From an uncultured Prevotella sp. (GTDB lineage Bacteria > Bacteroidota > Bacteroidia > Bacteroidales > Bacteroidaceae), in NCBI GenBank assembly GCA_944320105.1, contig CALUGA010000009.1:1-64000 (forward strand): 64,000 bases of DNA. The letters run 5' to 3'. This document shows positions 42,402 to 51,558 of the stretch, piece by piece (position 1 is the stretch's first letter; each line of letters starts with the position of its first letter). Under the pieces are notes generated by a model. That model was not told the DNA's origin. It made no database searches and saw only the letters and a list, made by a program, of their open reading frames with translations. A program made the position numbers and the translations under genes.

Positions 42402-42539
42402 AAAGTTTGGGTTGGTTTTTCAATACAAAAATGCGGTCAATCACACCATGCCCGCGTTATGACGGAATGAGCGCAATGCCAAAGGCCGCGCATGGCGTGG
42501 CGGCGGCCACCTGCCCTAACGGGCATCAGCGTTATGGTT

Positions 42540-43340
42540 TCAATCCTCCATCAGCGGGTAGCGGGCCTTGAGCGCGGCCAGACGCTCCTGCGTTTTCTGC
42601 ATGAAAGCCTTGTACTCGCAGCTCTCGGGATTGAAGGGGCGGTGGCCAAGAGCCTCCTTTATGGGCCTCCACTCCTCGATGAAGCGGCGGGCAGCCGGGC
42701 TGAGGTATGCCTCGGCGAGTCGTTCCCAGATGTAGTCTACGGCCTGCTGCGAGGGGTGGAGCATATCGGGGGTGTAGAAGCGGTAGTCGCGCAGCTCGTC
42801 GAGCACTATCTCGTAGGCCGGGAAGTATGTGCAGCGCGGGTCGGCCTTCACCAGGCGGTCGGCCGCCATGAGCAGCGTGGCCTTTGAGAGCTGGCTGGCG
42901 TGGTAGCCATACTTGGCGTAGCGTATGGGGCTTACGGTGAGCACCACGCGCACCTCTGGGTTGCGGCGGGCCAGCTCGCCGACAGCCTGTTGCAAGTAGT
43001 CCACGCACTCGTCTACCGAAAGCTCGCGCTCGGTGAAGAGCCGTTGGGGCCGCTTGCGGCAGTTGTCCACTATCTCACCCGTTTCGTTGAGAATGTAAAC
43101 GTGGTTGGTGCCGAGCGTGAGGAAAGCCACCCGAGGGGCGCAGTCGGTGCGCTCAACGGTGTGGAGTATGCTCGCGGGGTTGTACATAACGCCAAAGGGA
43201 TTGACCGTGGCGCGGAACTTCTCTTCCATGAACCGCCGCCCTATGCTGTCGGCAAAGCACGAGCCTACGCACAGTATGCGCTCTTGCGGCCCTATCTCGA
43301 AGCCGGGGCGCGGCACGTCAACTATTGTCCTGAAGTCCAT
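42540..43340 (-). CDS. GSCFA domain protein
   Basis: This 266-residue protein has the N-terminal family motif ILCVGSCFADSIGRRF (the GSCF block) followed by VNPFGVMYNPASILHTVER and FLTLGTNHVYILNETGEIVDNC. The middle contains VVLTVSPIRYAKYGYHASQLSKATLLMAADRL, and the end YTPDMLHPSQQAVDYIWERLAEAYL. The Ser in GSCF and the DMLHPS...H pair resemble an SGNH/GDSL hydrolase layout, so an esterase or acyl-hydrolase role is plausible; the family is not biochemically defined as far as I know. No signal peptide is seen. It lies between murF-alr and fkp on the same strand with spacers of 208 and 293 bases. Confidence 0.85.
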   Translation of the reverse strand: MDFRTIVDVPRPGFEIGPQERILCVGSCFADSIGRRFMEEKFRATVNPFGVMYNPASILHTVERTDCAPRVAFLTLGTNHVYILNETGEIVDNCRKRPQRLFTERELSVDECVDYLQQAVGELARRNPEVRVVLTVSPIRYAKYGYHASQLSKATLLMAADRLVKADPRCTYFPAYEIVLDELRDYRFYTPDMLHPSQQAVDYIWERLAEAYLSPAARRFIEEWRPIKEALGHRPFNPESCEYKAFMQKTQERLAALKARYPLMED

Positions 43341-43493
43341 CTTCTATTTTCTATCCGTTGTTTTCCGTACTGAATGACAGCTGCCACAAGCTGCGGAAGC
43401 AATGCAGCAAGCCGCCGATGTGTAAAATAAATTCGCGTTACGCGCCACAGCGGGCATTGTTTGCGCAAGTCATTGTAAACCAAGAGGTTAACC

Positions 43494-43594
43494 ACAATGT
43501 CGTTTTTACAATGCCAAACGGCCTGTTCCGCGCTGCAAAACGCATGGTTCTGCGGTGCGAAACAGGCCGTTTGTCAATGCAAGAACGCCGGTGC
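43494..43594. repeat. 22-nt-period dyad array, copy 3
   Basis: Cores are at 43494 (degenerate), 43516 (AAACGGCCTGTTC), 43538 (AAACGCATGGTTC), 43560 (AAACAGGCCGTTT) and 43582 (degenerate). Linkers are TACAATGCC, CGCGCTGCA, TGCGGTGCG and GTCAATGCA. The array lies in the spacer between the fkp stop and the GSCFA gene start. Confidence 0.82.
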
Positions 43595-43633
43595 GGGCGC
43601 GCCGGGCCGCCTTTGTAAGCATTTTTGGCAGCC

Positions 43634-46360
43634 TCAACTGCGGCTCACCTGCAAGCCCGTCTTGCTCAGAGTCATGTCAACAAAGCGCGCGTTGGCGTTC
43701 ATCCTGTTCTCTCCGAGCACCTTCCTTATGCGCGCGGCGGCCTCGGGATCCTTGGCCATCATGTAGAGATAGCCGCCGCCCCCGGCTCCGGGGAGCTTGT
43801 AGCCGAGGCAGAGGTCGTCCACGAGGTCGGTGAGCCGCTTCACCTCTGCGGGGTTGGTGCCGCTGTCGAGGGCCTGGTTCTGCCGCCACGTCTCGCGCAT
43901 GAGCAAGCCCGTAAGGCGGAAGTCGCGCCGCTGCAGGGCCTCATACATATCCATGGTGTGGGCCTTCATCTCGCGCAGCAGGGCCAGTTGGGCGTTGCTG
44001 TTGAGGAACATCCGGCGCACTATCTCGGCCAGAATGCTCTTTGCCGTGCGCGTAATGCCGGTATAGTAGAGCAGGTGGCAGCCGGCGCAATCGGCCTGCG
44101 TGTACACGTCGTCGGGCAGCCAGCGCACCAACGGGCTTTGTTCGAAGCCACGGCCCGTCTGCAACAACTTCACGCCGCCGTGTACGCCGCCATACTGATC
44201 CTGCCATCCGCCGCCCGTGGTAAGCAGCTGTTCAAGCACGAGCGTGCGGCGGCCAATTTCGTTTTTGTCCCAAGCCAGCGAACAGAAGTCGCTCACCGCG
44301 CCGAGCACCGTGGCCGCAAGGATGCTGCTCGTGCCAAGTCCGCTGCCTGCGGGGATGGCCGACAGCAGCGTAAGCTCCATGCCGCAGCCGAATGCCGTGA
44401 GCTGGTCGCGCAGCGTAGCGTGGCGCTCCGCGCTGAAGCCGGGCTGGAAACCGGCCAGCACCAGCGCCGCCTTGGGTATGGAGAAGGGGCTGCCCACGTG
44501 CATGAAGTCGGCCAACTGCTCATACGTCTCCACCACCTCCACTGCGCCGAGGTCGATGCTCCGGAGCACGATGTGCGGCTCGCGGCAGGGGCGTATGTAG
44601 GTTTGCAAGGGCGGCTGGCCGTTGAGTTCGATGGCAAGGTTGATGACGTTGCCGCCCTCCATGAGGCAGAACGGCGGCGTGTCGGTCCACCCTCCGGCTA
44701 TGTCGATGCGCACAGGACTGCGCGCCCACACTATCTGGTCGGCATAAACCGAGAGGCGCGGGCTTTGCTTTTGGGCAAGGACGGTCTGCGTAAGCCCCTC
44801 GCGCAGCATGCTGAAAGCGCACTTTTCCTCATCCGAGCCATCGCGCCCGGTGAGCCGCAACACCTCCGAGCGGAACATGGCGTCGTGGATTCGCGTCATG
44901 AGCGGAGCCTCGGCAGAGAGCGGCGCGGGCAGGCTTATCCCTTCGCGGGCATACTCATGGGCAGCGTCGTCAAGGTCGGTCTGGTAGAAAACGCTGTGCT
45001 CGTAGTTGGCGGCAAGGGCAGGCCAGTTGGCGCGGCGGAAGCTGCGCCGCTGCTCCACGAGCCTCTTGAGGTTGGCCTCGTTGCTTATCTCCTCCGCGCT
45101 CATGAGCCTGTGACCCTCCGGGGCAGGCCCACCGGCAAGCATGGCAGCCAGCACCCGGCCCATCTCGGCCACGTCGCCGACCACGGGGAACTGCCTGCGC
45201 TGCTGCTCCTCACCGGCAAACTTGTCGCCTATATGGTATGGGCGCACCACGTAGTCGGCCTCGCCCACCGGCACAACGTCAACGCACTGACCCGCGCCGA
45301 GGCTCAGCCGCCAGTCGTTACGCGGCAATCCGGTTACGATGTTGTCGTGGCTCAGCGTCCATCCGGCGGCCACATGGCTGTTTTCTATCCACACGTTTGT
45401 GTTATCGGCCGTCATCCGTATGTCGGCTATGGCGTTCTGTATGAATATTGATGGATGAGGCTTGCGGCCGTGGTGCATTATCTCGCGCTGGTCGTTAACA
45501 AGGTTCTGGATGGCCAGCATCGACGATATCATCTCGCCGCTCGTGCCAAAATGGTAGAATTCGCCGCCGGGCAGGGGCAGCACGGCCACCTTGAGCGAGC
45601 GCAACTCTGGGTCGTCAATGACGGGATCTGTGCCGAGCGAGCAGCCGAACTCGCCGTAGAGGTCGTAACAAACGGTGTCGGCGCCGCGCTTGGAACGGCG
45701 GCGCAACAGCTCCACGGCGCGGTCGCTGAGCAGCCACACACCTATGTCGGTAAGGTAAAAACTGGTTTGCAGCAGGTCGGCCAGCGTCTCCACAGTAGGC
45801 TTCTGGAGCATCTGCTTCAGCACGGAAGGCGTCTGCCGGTCGCAGACAAACACGCCGTGGTCCTTGGCTATCGACGCGTCGAGCCACAGCCCGTAGCAAA
45901 CCACGTCGGCATCAGGCACGGGCGGCAGCTGTGCGGCGGCGCGGATGTAGACGTCGCCGCTAACAATCATGGTGTGGATGGAACTTGGCGCGAGCCTCAT
46001 CAGCCTCTCGTAGAGCGGCAGCTGCAGGTCGAGCAGCGTCTGCGACAGGCTCTGACCCCGCTCCCAACGGAACACGGGGATGGGCGTAAGGATCTTGCCC
46101 GAGGGTGCGTATGCCGGCAGGCGGCGGCTCTGCCCGCCCGCGTGGAGCAGTATGCGGCGGTCGGAGGCGAGCCAGGAGGCAAAGTCGCGGCCTTCGCCCC
46201 ACGCCTCGTGGCAGCGTTCGAGCAGCCACGTGGTGCCGCCCCCGCTGCCGAGCTTGCGGCCCACGGGGTCGTTGGTGCAAAAATATTCATGCGGGGCGGC
46301 ACCCGTTATCTCATGGAAACAGCCCACCAGGTTAGGGGGCAATGAAAGCAGTTTCTTCAT
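43634..46360 (-). CDS. fkp: Bifunctional L-fucokinase / L-fucose-1-phosphate guanylyltransferase
   Basis: This 908-residue protein has a nucleotidyltransferase-like N-terminal half (NDPVGRKLGSGGGTTWLLERC at about 30-50; LHAGGQSRRLPAYAPSGK; PVFRW). The C-terminal GHMP kinase has PVRIDIAGGWTDTPP, ATP loop IPAGSGLGTSSILAATV (about 677) and LPGAGGGGYLYMMAKD near the end. It turns salvaged L-fucose into GDP-fucose in the cytosol, used to fucosylate capsule and glycoproteins in gut Bacteroidales. The first codon was set at ATG 46360 rather than the GTG six bases upstream. A FucP-like transporter gene is about 3 kb away on the opposite strand, which fits fucose uptake. Confidence 0.93.
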   Translation of the reverse strand: MKKLLSLPPNLVGCFHEITGAAPHEYFCTNDPVGRKLGSGGGTTWLLERCHEAWGEGRDFASWLASDRRILLHAGGQSRRLPAYAPSGKILTPIPVFRWERGQSLSQTLLDLQLPLYERLMRLAPSSIHTMIVSGDVYIRAAAQLPPVPDADVVCYGLWLDASIAKDHGVFVCDRQTPSVLKQMLQKPTVETLADLLQTSFYLTDIGVWLLSDRAVELLRRRSKRGADTVCYDLYGEFGCSLGTDPVIDDPELRSLKVAVLPLPGGEFYHFGTSGEMISSMLAIQNLVNDQREIMHHGRKPHPSIFIQNAIADIRMTADNTNVWIENSHVAAGWTLSHDNIVTGLPRNDWRLSLGAGQCVDVVPVGEADYVVRPYHIGDKFAGEEQQRRQFPVVGDVAEMGRVLAAMLAGGPAPEGHRLMSAEEISNEANLKRLVEQRRSFRRANWPALAANYEHSVFYQTDLDDAAHEYAREGISLPAPLSAEAPLMTRIHDAMFRSEVLRLTGRDGSDEEKCAFSMLREGLTQTVLAQKQSPRLSVYADQIVWARSPVRIDIAGGWTDTPPFCLMEGGNVINLAIELNGQPPLQTYIRPCREPHIVLRSIDLGAVEVVETYEQLADFMHVGSPFSIPKAALVLAGFQPGFSAERHATLRDQLTAFGCGMELTLLSAIPAGSGLGTSSILAATVLGAVSDFCSLAWDKNEIGRRTLVLEQLLTTGGGWQDQYGGVHGGVKLLQTGRGFEQSPLVRWLPDDVYTQADCAGCHLLYYTGITRTAKSILAEIVRRMFLNSNAQLALLREMKAHTMDMYEALQRRDFRLTGLLMRETWRQNQALDSGTNPAEVKRLTDLVDDLCLGYKLPGAGGGGYLYMMAKDPEAAARIRKVLGENRMNANARFVDMTLSKTGLQVSRS

Positions 46361-46436
46361 AAACACTTATATATATTGCCAGAGCATGACAGCCTGGCGT
46401 ACATTTACACAATACAACGCGCGGCTTGCTAAGTCC

Positions 46437-47291
46437 TCACAAGGCGGCAACCTCGGCAGCCGACAGCCCCGTTGCAGCCGCGATGGTGGCCGCATCTACA
46501 CCCATCTGCTTCAGGTTGCGGGCCGTTTGGAGCACTCCCGCGCGCCGACCCTCTACCAATCCCTCACGCCGACCCTTGCGCTCAGCACTGCTCACAAGGG
46601 TCTTCTCCACGCTCACCGCATCCCAAAACTTCTCGTAACCAAGCAGTTGCGCCTCGCTGAAGGCCGACTCCTCCAACTGGCCCACGGCCTTGCTGATGGC
46701 CGGGTCGGCCAGAAGCTCGGCAGGGATGGTGCTGGTTTTGTCGCCTATCTCGGTGAGGTAGCGCAGCCACAGGGTCATCATGCGCTTGTCGGAATACGTG
46801 TGGGGCTTGAACTTGGGCAGCTCTACGAACACGAGGTGAAGGCCGTCGATTACGCGGTCGGTGTGTTCCACGTGTACAAGGCGGTAGTAATGGTAGAACT
46901 CGCCGCCCAAGTCAGGCTCGAATACGTCGTTGACAATGTTCAGCGAGTACACCGGTTGCAGCAGGTCGTAGTCTTCCCCGCCACCTATTTGGCGCACATA
47001 CGCCTTCGATGCGTTGAAGACCACACGCTGCTTGAACTCGGGCGACCACACCATCTGCATCTCCACGATGAACTGGCGGCCACGGTTGTCGCGGCAGCGC
47101 ACGTCTACTATGCTGTTCTTCCTCAGCGGTGTCTGCGGCACAAGCTCCGCCGGGAGGTACTCAACATCGGTTATTTCGTCGTCGGGATGGTCGAACGGCA
47201 GGAGCGCGTTGAGGAAACTCATCACCAAGTCGGGATGTTCGCCGAACACTTTCTTGAAAGTCAGGTCGGCCTTCGGGTCGAGATATCTCAT
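46437..47291 (-). CDS. Rpn-family (PD-(D/E)XK) nuclease/putative transposase
   Basis: This complete 284-residue protein starts MRYLDPKADLTFKKVFGEHPDLVMSFLNALLP, the standard Rpn N-terminus. The nuclease core follows: NSIVDVRCRDNRGRQFIVEMQMVWSPEFKQRVVFNASKAY, with D and E-x-Q matching the PD-(D/E)XK residues, then QIGGGEDYDLLQPVYSLNIVN. The end carries a short charged helix and ARNLKQMGVDAATIAAATGL. Rpn proteins cleave DNA and stimulate RecA-independent recombination in E. coli; many act as single genes scattered through genomes. A -7-like TAAGTTTG (47326-47333, minus) is 35 bases upstream. A second copy is cut at the left window edge. Confidence 0.88.
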   Translation of the reverse strand: MRYLDPKADLTFKKVFGEHPDLVMSFLNALLPFDHPDDEITDVEYLPAELVPQTPLRKNSIVDVRCRDNRGRQFIVEMQMVWSPEFKQRVVFNASKAYVRQIGGGEDYDLLQPVYSLNIVNDVFEPDLGGEFYHYYRLVHVEHTDRVIDGLHLVFVELPKFKPHTYSDKRMMTLWLRYLTEIGDKTSTIPAELLADPAISKAVGQLEESAFSEAQLLGYEKFWDAVSVEKTLVSSAERKGRREGLVEGRRAGVLQTARNLKQMGVDAATIAAATGLSAAEVAAL

Positions 47292-47641
47292 CGGTCGCTA
47301 TGTCTTTAGGGATTCGTTCCGAGTGCAAACTTACACATTTTTCCCGAGACTGCTGCCCGGCGGGAACTGTTTTTTGCGCCTCTGTGGCAACATATACCAC
47401 AATGTATCAGCCTCGCGGGGGCGATGTCCGCCCGCTTTGCCTGTGGCAGCACGACCAAGAGGGCGGGCACTTTCAGCCCTGAGAACTGACTTTTACAAAA
47501 TTATGCCACACCAAGTGGATACATTTGGGTAAAAAAATTGTATTTTTGCAGGCGATGCGCGCTGTCCGCAGGCAGGTGCCAGCACCGCCCGCCGATGCAC
47601 GCTAACGCCAATACCCTAAAACGGAACCTAACTTCATTGCA
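47292..47641. other. Divergent spacer between Rpn and DUF2264 genes
   Basis: -7-like boxes point both ways: TAAGTTTG (47326-47333, minus) and TATTTTTG (47541-47548, plus). Neither has a clear -33 TTG. No gene or repeat family is recognised in between. Confidence 0.45.
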
Positions 47642-49570
47642 ATGATAAAGACATTAAGGCTCACCCTATTGCTGGCATTCGCTGTCGCCGTGGCGGCAAA
47701 TGCGACCGAAAGGGTGTTTGAGGTGAAGAACCCCGACTACAAGCTCAGCCCCTTCACGGGCATGACACGGCAACACTGGATAGACGCCGACAAGTACCTC
47801 CTGGAGGGAGCTTTCAGCCACATACGCTCGCTCGACGACCCGATGTACTTCCAGCGGCTGGGCCGCGTGTGCTACCCTACTGACAGCAGCCGTGTGCGCG
47901 GGGCCACGCTCGAAGGCATGTGCCGCACGCTATTCCTTGCCGCGCCGCTGCTGCGCGAAGACTCCACGCTAACCATCAACGGCATACGCCTGGCCGACTA
48001 CTACCGCCGCCAGCTCTCGCTGCTCGTTGATCCAAGCAGCCCGCAGTACGTGGCCCACCGCGGCAAACGCGGCCCTTGCCAAGACTTGGTGGAGTTCGGC
48101 GCGCTCGGCATATCGATGTTCGTCTGTGGCGACGTGCTCTGGGATCCTCTGCCCCAAGCCACACGCGACTCGCTCTACTCCATGATAGAGAGCTATGCCG
48201 ACGGCCCAACCATTCCGCAGAACTGGCGTTTCTTCAATGTCTACCCCATGTCGTTCTTCAAGTCGAAGGGCTATGAGGTCAACGACAGCCTGCTCGTGAA
48301 GTACGTGCGCCAGCTGCTGGCCGACTACCGGGGCGACGGCTGGTATCTCGACAAGCCAAACTACGACTTCTACTCCATGTGGGCATACCAGCTCTACGGC
48401 CGCCTGTGGTCGCTGTTCTTCGGGCGCGAGCACTACCCGGAGCTGGCAGCGCAATTCGACAAGAACTTCGCTGAGTTGTACCGCAGCTACCCACGTATGT
48501 TCGGGCGCAACGGCCATATGCCCATGTGGGGCCGCAGCAATATGTACCGCTTCGCCGCAATAGCGCCGCTGGCGTGGGGCGAGGGCGTCAACATGGGCTG
48601 GATGCGCCGCATCGCCTCGGGATGCCTGCTGCAGTTCCTGCAAAACCCCGACTTCATATACTCCGACGGAGTGCCCACGCCGGGCTTCTACGGACTCTTC
48701 GACCCCGTGCTCCAGGGCTACAGCTGCCGTGGCAGCGTGTACTGGTGCGCCAAGGCGTTCCTCCCGCTGATGCTTCCCGAAAGCCACCCCTACTGGAGCG
48801 AGACCGAGAACGAGGGCTACTGGGCCGGCCTTAAGCCCTCTGCCGTGGACAACCTATGGCTGCCCGGCCCCAAGATGCTCATCACCAACTACGGGGGCAG
48901 CGGGGCTTCGGAGACGCGGGCTTTCTGCAATTACGACACCGAGCGGCGCGGGGCGGAGAAGTTCCGCGGCTCGGAGCAATACAACCGGCTGGCCTACAAC
49001 ACACTGTTCCCGTGGATGGCCGACGGCAAGCAAGGCGAGGTGGCCATGGCCTACGTGGTGAAGAACAAGAAGGGGCAATGGGAGCCGCTGCGCCGATACA
49101 CCACCGAGGGCTTCGACGGGCATACGCTGCGGCGCACCGTATGGCTGCAGAGCGACCGCCGACTGACCATGACGCTACGCGACACGCCCCAGCCCTACGG
49201 AATGCTGCGCACCGACTCCGTTACCGCCATAGGCGCGCCAACCACCCTCAGGCTGGGCCACTATGCCCTTCCCGAGCGCGAGAGCCGCATTGAGGAGCAG
49301 GTGGTAGACTTGGGCGGCGGGCTTAAGGCTTATACCTTATATAATGGCCTACACTCCCTGGCGCTCGTTGCGCTCGGGGGATGGGGCAAGGCCGAGTTCG
49401 TGCGCACCGAGGGGCTGCACCCCGAGACGCGCTTCGCCGAGACCATAAACGTGGTGGCGGAGGTGAGCGCACCCACGGAACTGAAAACGCTCATGCTCTT
49501 CAAGGAGGGCCGCTTCAGCGCCGCCGACATTAGCCAAGCCCTGCAAACGGCCCTTAAACAGAAACCCTAA
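47642..49570 (+). CDS. Secreted DUF2264 family protein
   Basis: This 642-residue protein has a signal peptide (MIKTLRLTLLLAFAVAVAANA) followed by a DUF2264-like alpha/alpha-barrel region. Landmarks: GMTRQHWIDADKYLLEGAFSHI, EGMCRTLFLAAPLL, QDLVEFGALGISMF, PQNWRFFNVYPM, GWYLDKPNYDFYSMWAYQLYGRLWSLFFGREHYPELA and GSVYWCAKAFLPLML. The family is uncharacterised but has a glycoside-hydrolase/polysaccharide-lyase-like fold and is often found near sugar-use genes. It is followed after 21 bases by a FucP-like transporter gene, so the two are probably one operon. The enzyme could release a sugar the transporter imports; this is inference. Confidence 0.82.
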   Translation: MIKTLRLTLLLAFAVAVAANATERVFEVKNPDYKLSPFTGMTRQHWIDADKYLLEGAFSHIRSLDDPMYFQRLGRVCYPTDSSRVRGATLEGMCRTLFLAAPLLREDSTLTINGIRLADYYRRQLSLLVDPSSPQYVAHRGKRGPCQDLVEFGALGISMFVCGDVLWDPLPQATRDSLYSMIESYADGPTIPQNWRFFNVYPMSFFKSKGYEVNDSLLVKYVRQLLADYRGDGWYLDKPNYDFYSMWAYQLYGRLWSLFFGREHYPELAAQFDKNFAELYRSYPRMFGRNGHMPMWGRSNMYRFAAIAPLAWGEGVNMGWMRRIASGCLLQFLQNPDFIYSDGVPTPGFYGLFDPVLQGYSCRGSVYWCAKAFLPLMLPESHPYWSETENEGYWAGLKPSAVDNLWLPGPKMLITNYGGSGASETRAFCNYDTERRGAEKFRGSEQYNRLAYNTLFPWMADGKQGEVAMAYVVKNKKGQWEPLRRYTTEGFDGHTLRRTVWLQSDRRLTMTLRDTPQPYGMLRTDSVTAIGAPTTLRLGHYALPERESRIEEQVVDLGGGLKAYTLYNGLHSLALVALGGWGKAEFVRTEGLHPETRFAETINVVAEVSAPTELKTLMLFKEGRFSAADISQALQTALKQKP

Positions 49571-49591
49571 AACCCACAAGACATACACAAA

Positions 49592-50980
49592 ATGGAAACC
49601 AACACCAAACTGACAAACGGCGGCAACGCCGGGACGGCCTCACAGAAGGACGGCATCTTTACACGCAACGGGGTGAGCTTTGCGCTCCCTTTCTTCTGCA
49701 TCACGGCCTGCTTCGCGCTGTGGGGTTTCGCCAACGATGTTACAAGCCCCATGGTAAAGGCATTTTCCAAGATTTTCCGCATGAGCGTCACCGAGGGTGC
49801 ACTGGTGCAGGTGGCCTTCTACTTAGGCTATTTCGTCATGGCCTTCCCTGCCGCCATATTCATAAGGAAATACACTTTCAAGTCGGGCGTGCTCATGGGG
49901 CTGTCGCTCTACGCCGCAGGCGCGCTACTGTTCTTCCCGGCGCAGGCCATAGGCGAGTACGCCCCGTTCCTGCTTGCCTACTTCATCATGACCTGCGGAC
50001 TGTCGTTCCTTGAAACGAGCTGCAACCCCTACATCTACTGCATGGGCAGTGAGGAAACCGCCACGCGCCGCCTCAACCTGGCGCAGGCGTTCAACCCCAT
50101 TGGCGCCCTGTCGGGAATGTACGTCGCCATGGCCGTGGTGCAGGCGCGGATGAACCCCATGCCCACCGCCGAACGGATGCAACTGCCCGAGGCCGAGTTC
50201 GAGATGCTCAAGCAGCAAGACCTCAGCGTGCTCATACAGCCCTACCTCTTCATAGGCATAGTGGTGCTGGCGCTGCTCGTGGCCATCCGCCTCATGAAGA
50301 TGCCCAAGGCGGGCGACACGCCCACATCGAAGAGCCTCGGCACCTCACTGCGCGAGCTTGTGCGTGTACACAACTACCGCGAGGGCGTGGTGGCGCAGTT
50401 CTTCTACATCGGCGCGCAGGTGATGTGCTGGACGTTCATCATACAATACGGCACCCACGTGCTCATGGCAGAGGGCATGGAGGAGCACCAGGCCGAGATA
50501 ATGTCGCAGAAGTTCAACATCGCCGCGCTGGTTCTCTTCACCGTGAGCCGCTTTATATGCACGTTCTTCCTGCGCTACGTAAGTCCGGGCAGGCTGCTGT
50601 CGGTGCTCGCCGTGGTGGCCATAGTGGCCGTAAGCGGAGCCATCTTCCTTACCGACAGGCGCGGGCTTTACTGCCTCGTGGCCGTAAGCGGCTGCATGTC
50701 GCTCATGTTCCCCACCATCTACGGCATAGCCCTGCGCGGCCTTGGCGACAACGTGAAGATTGGCGGGGCCGGACTGATAATGTCGATCCTTGGCGGCTCG
50801 GTATTTCCGCCGCTCCAGGCTGCGCTCATCGACGCCGGTTTCTCCGTGGCAGGGCTGCCCGCCACCAACACCTCGTTCGTAATGCCGCTCATCTGCTTCG
50901 TGGTAGTGGCCATCTATGGCCAGCGCGCCTTCCTGCGCGACCGCAAACGCCGCAAGCGCGCTGAGGCCGCTGCGGAGTAA
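49592..50980 (+). CDS. FucP-like sugar:H+ symporter (MFS)
   Basis: This 462-residue, 12-helix protein of the FucP family has SFALPFFCITACFALWGFANDVTSPMVKAFSKIFRMS in helix 1 (the FucP-type Asn-Asp pair), AAIFIRKYTFKSGVLMGLSLYAAGALLF, ETSCNPYIYCMGSEETATRRLNLAQAFNPIGALSG in helices 4-5, and GDNVKIGGAGLIMSILGGSVFPPLQAALID in the second half. It probably imports fucose or a related 6-deoxy or C4-type sugar with protons; the exact substrate is not set by the sequence. The stop codon TAA (50978-50980) lies inside the left flank of the MITE-like element. Confidence 0.86.
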   Translation: METNTKLTNGGNAGTASQKDGIFTRNGVSFALPFFCITACFALWGFANDVTSPMVKAFSKIFRMSVTEGALVQVAFYLGYFVMAFPAAIFIRKYTFKSGVLMGLSLYAAGALLFFPAQAIGEYAPFLLAYFIMTCGLSFLETSCNPYIYCMGSEETATRRLNLAQAFNPIGALSGMYVAMAVVQARMNPMPTAERMQLPEAEFEMLKQQDLSVLIQPYLFIGIVVLALLVAIRLMKMPKAGDTPTSKSLGTSLRELVRVHNYREGVVAQFFYIGAQVMCWTFIIQYGTHVLMAEGMEEHQAEIMSQKFNIAALVLFTVSRFICTFFLRYVSPGRLLSVLAVVAIVAVSGAIFLTDRRGLYCLVAVSGCMSLMFPTIYGIALRGLGDNVKIGGAGLIMSILGGSVFPPLQAALIDAGFSVAGLPATNTSFVMPLICFVVVAIYGQRAFLRDRKRRKRAEAAAE

Positions 50981-50982
50981 AC

Positions 50983-51173
50983 CCAAATCGGTCGTTAGAC
51001 CGCCTAACGCTTGTTTTCATGTATGTGGCCGGCTTTCCAAACGCTTCCATCCTCTTGTCGGCATCTTGCCAGCCGCTTTGTCTCGACGTAGCCCGCTACG
51101 CCGCCGACAAAGGCGACTGCCAATCTGCACGACAATAGAATGAAATCGTTTTGCACTCTAACGACCGATTTGG
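50983..51173. mobile_element. MITE-like element, copy A, with perfect 17-bp terminal inverted repeats
   Basis: The left end CCAAATCGGTCGTTAGA (50983-50999) is the exact reverse complement of the right end (51157-51173). The interior lacks a gene and matches 846-1057. AGTAAA occurs directly left of the element (with one extra C) and directly right of it, a candidate 6-bp target duplication that includes the stop codon of the transporter gene. Confidence 0.8.
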
Positions 51174-51246
51174 AGTAAAGATATTTCGCACCCCAGAAGG
51201 TTGGGACGCCCCTACAGGCAACAGCCTCTGCCTCAACGGGTTACCG

Positions 51247-51347
51247 ACAACTGCCATCTTGCGATGCAAAACGGGTCGTTTCGCTCTTCGAAACGGCCCG
51301 TTTTACGTTGCAAGAAAGCCCGTTTTGCAGGGCAAAACGGGCGAAGC
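51247..51347. repeat. 22-nt-period dyad array, copy 4
   Basis: Five units. Cores are ACAACTGCCATCT (51247, degenerate), AAACGGGTCGTTT (51269), AAACGGCCCGTTT (51291, a perfect dyad), AGAAAGCCCGTTT (51313) and AAACGGGCGAAGC (51335). Linkers are TGCGATGCA, CGCTCTTCG, TACGTTGCA and TGCAGGGCA. The 51307-51345 stretch can also form a hairpin with arms GCCCGTTTTG/CAAAACGGGC. Confidence 0.85.
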
Positions 51348-51473
51348 CAATGTCCAGCTTGGCTTTTGTAAAGTTTTCTAACGCAATGACCCCAAATGCC
51401 ACCGCCAACAGGTAGCACATAAAAAAGCCAAGGAGCAAAGACCGCGCACGGCCCTGCCACCGCGCATACGTCT

Positions 51474-51558
51474 TAACTCCTTGACTCCCTTTAACTCCTT
51501 AACTCCTAAAAAATGACTCCTTACCTCATTAAAGAGTGCCTTCCTAACTCCTTTAAAC
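51474..51558. repeat. 9-nt-period repeat (TTAACTCCT) next to the YfhO stop
   Basis: Units TTAACTCCTTGACTCCC and TTTAACTCC repeat near 51474-51512 and continue imperfectly to the stop codon of the minus-strand gene. Confidence 0.6.

Noticed and set aside
46437..47291. Insertion sequence at the Rpn gene
   Set aside because: No terminal inverted repeats or target duplication were seen; Rpn genes usually occur as single genes.
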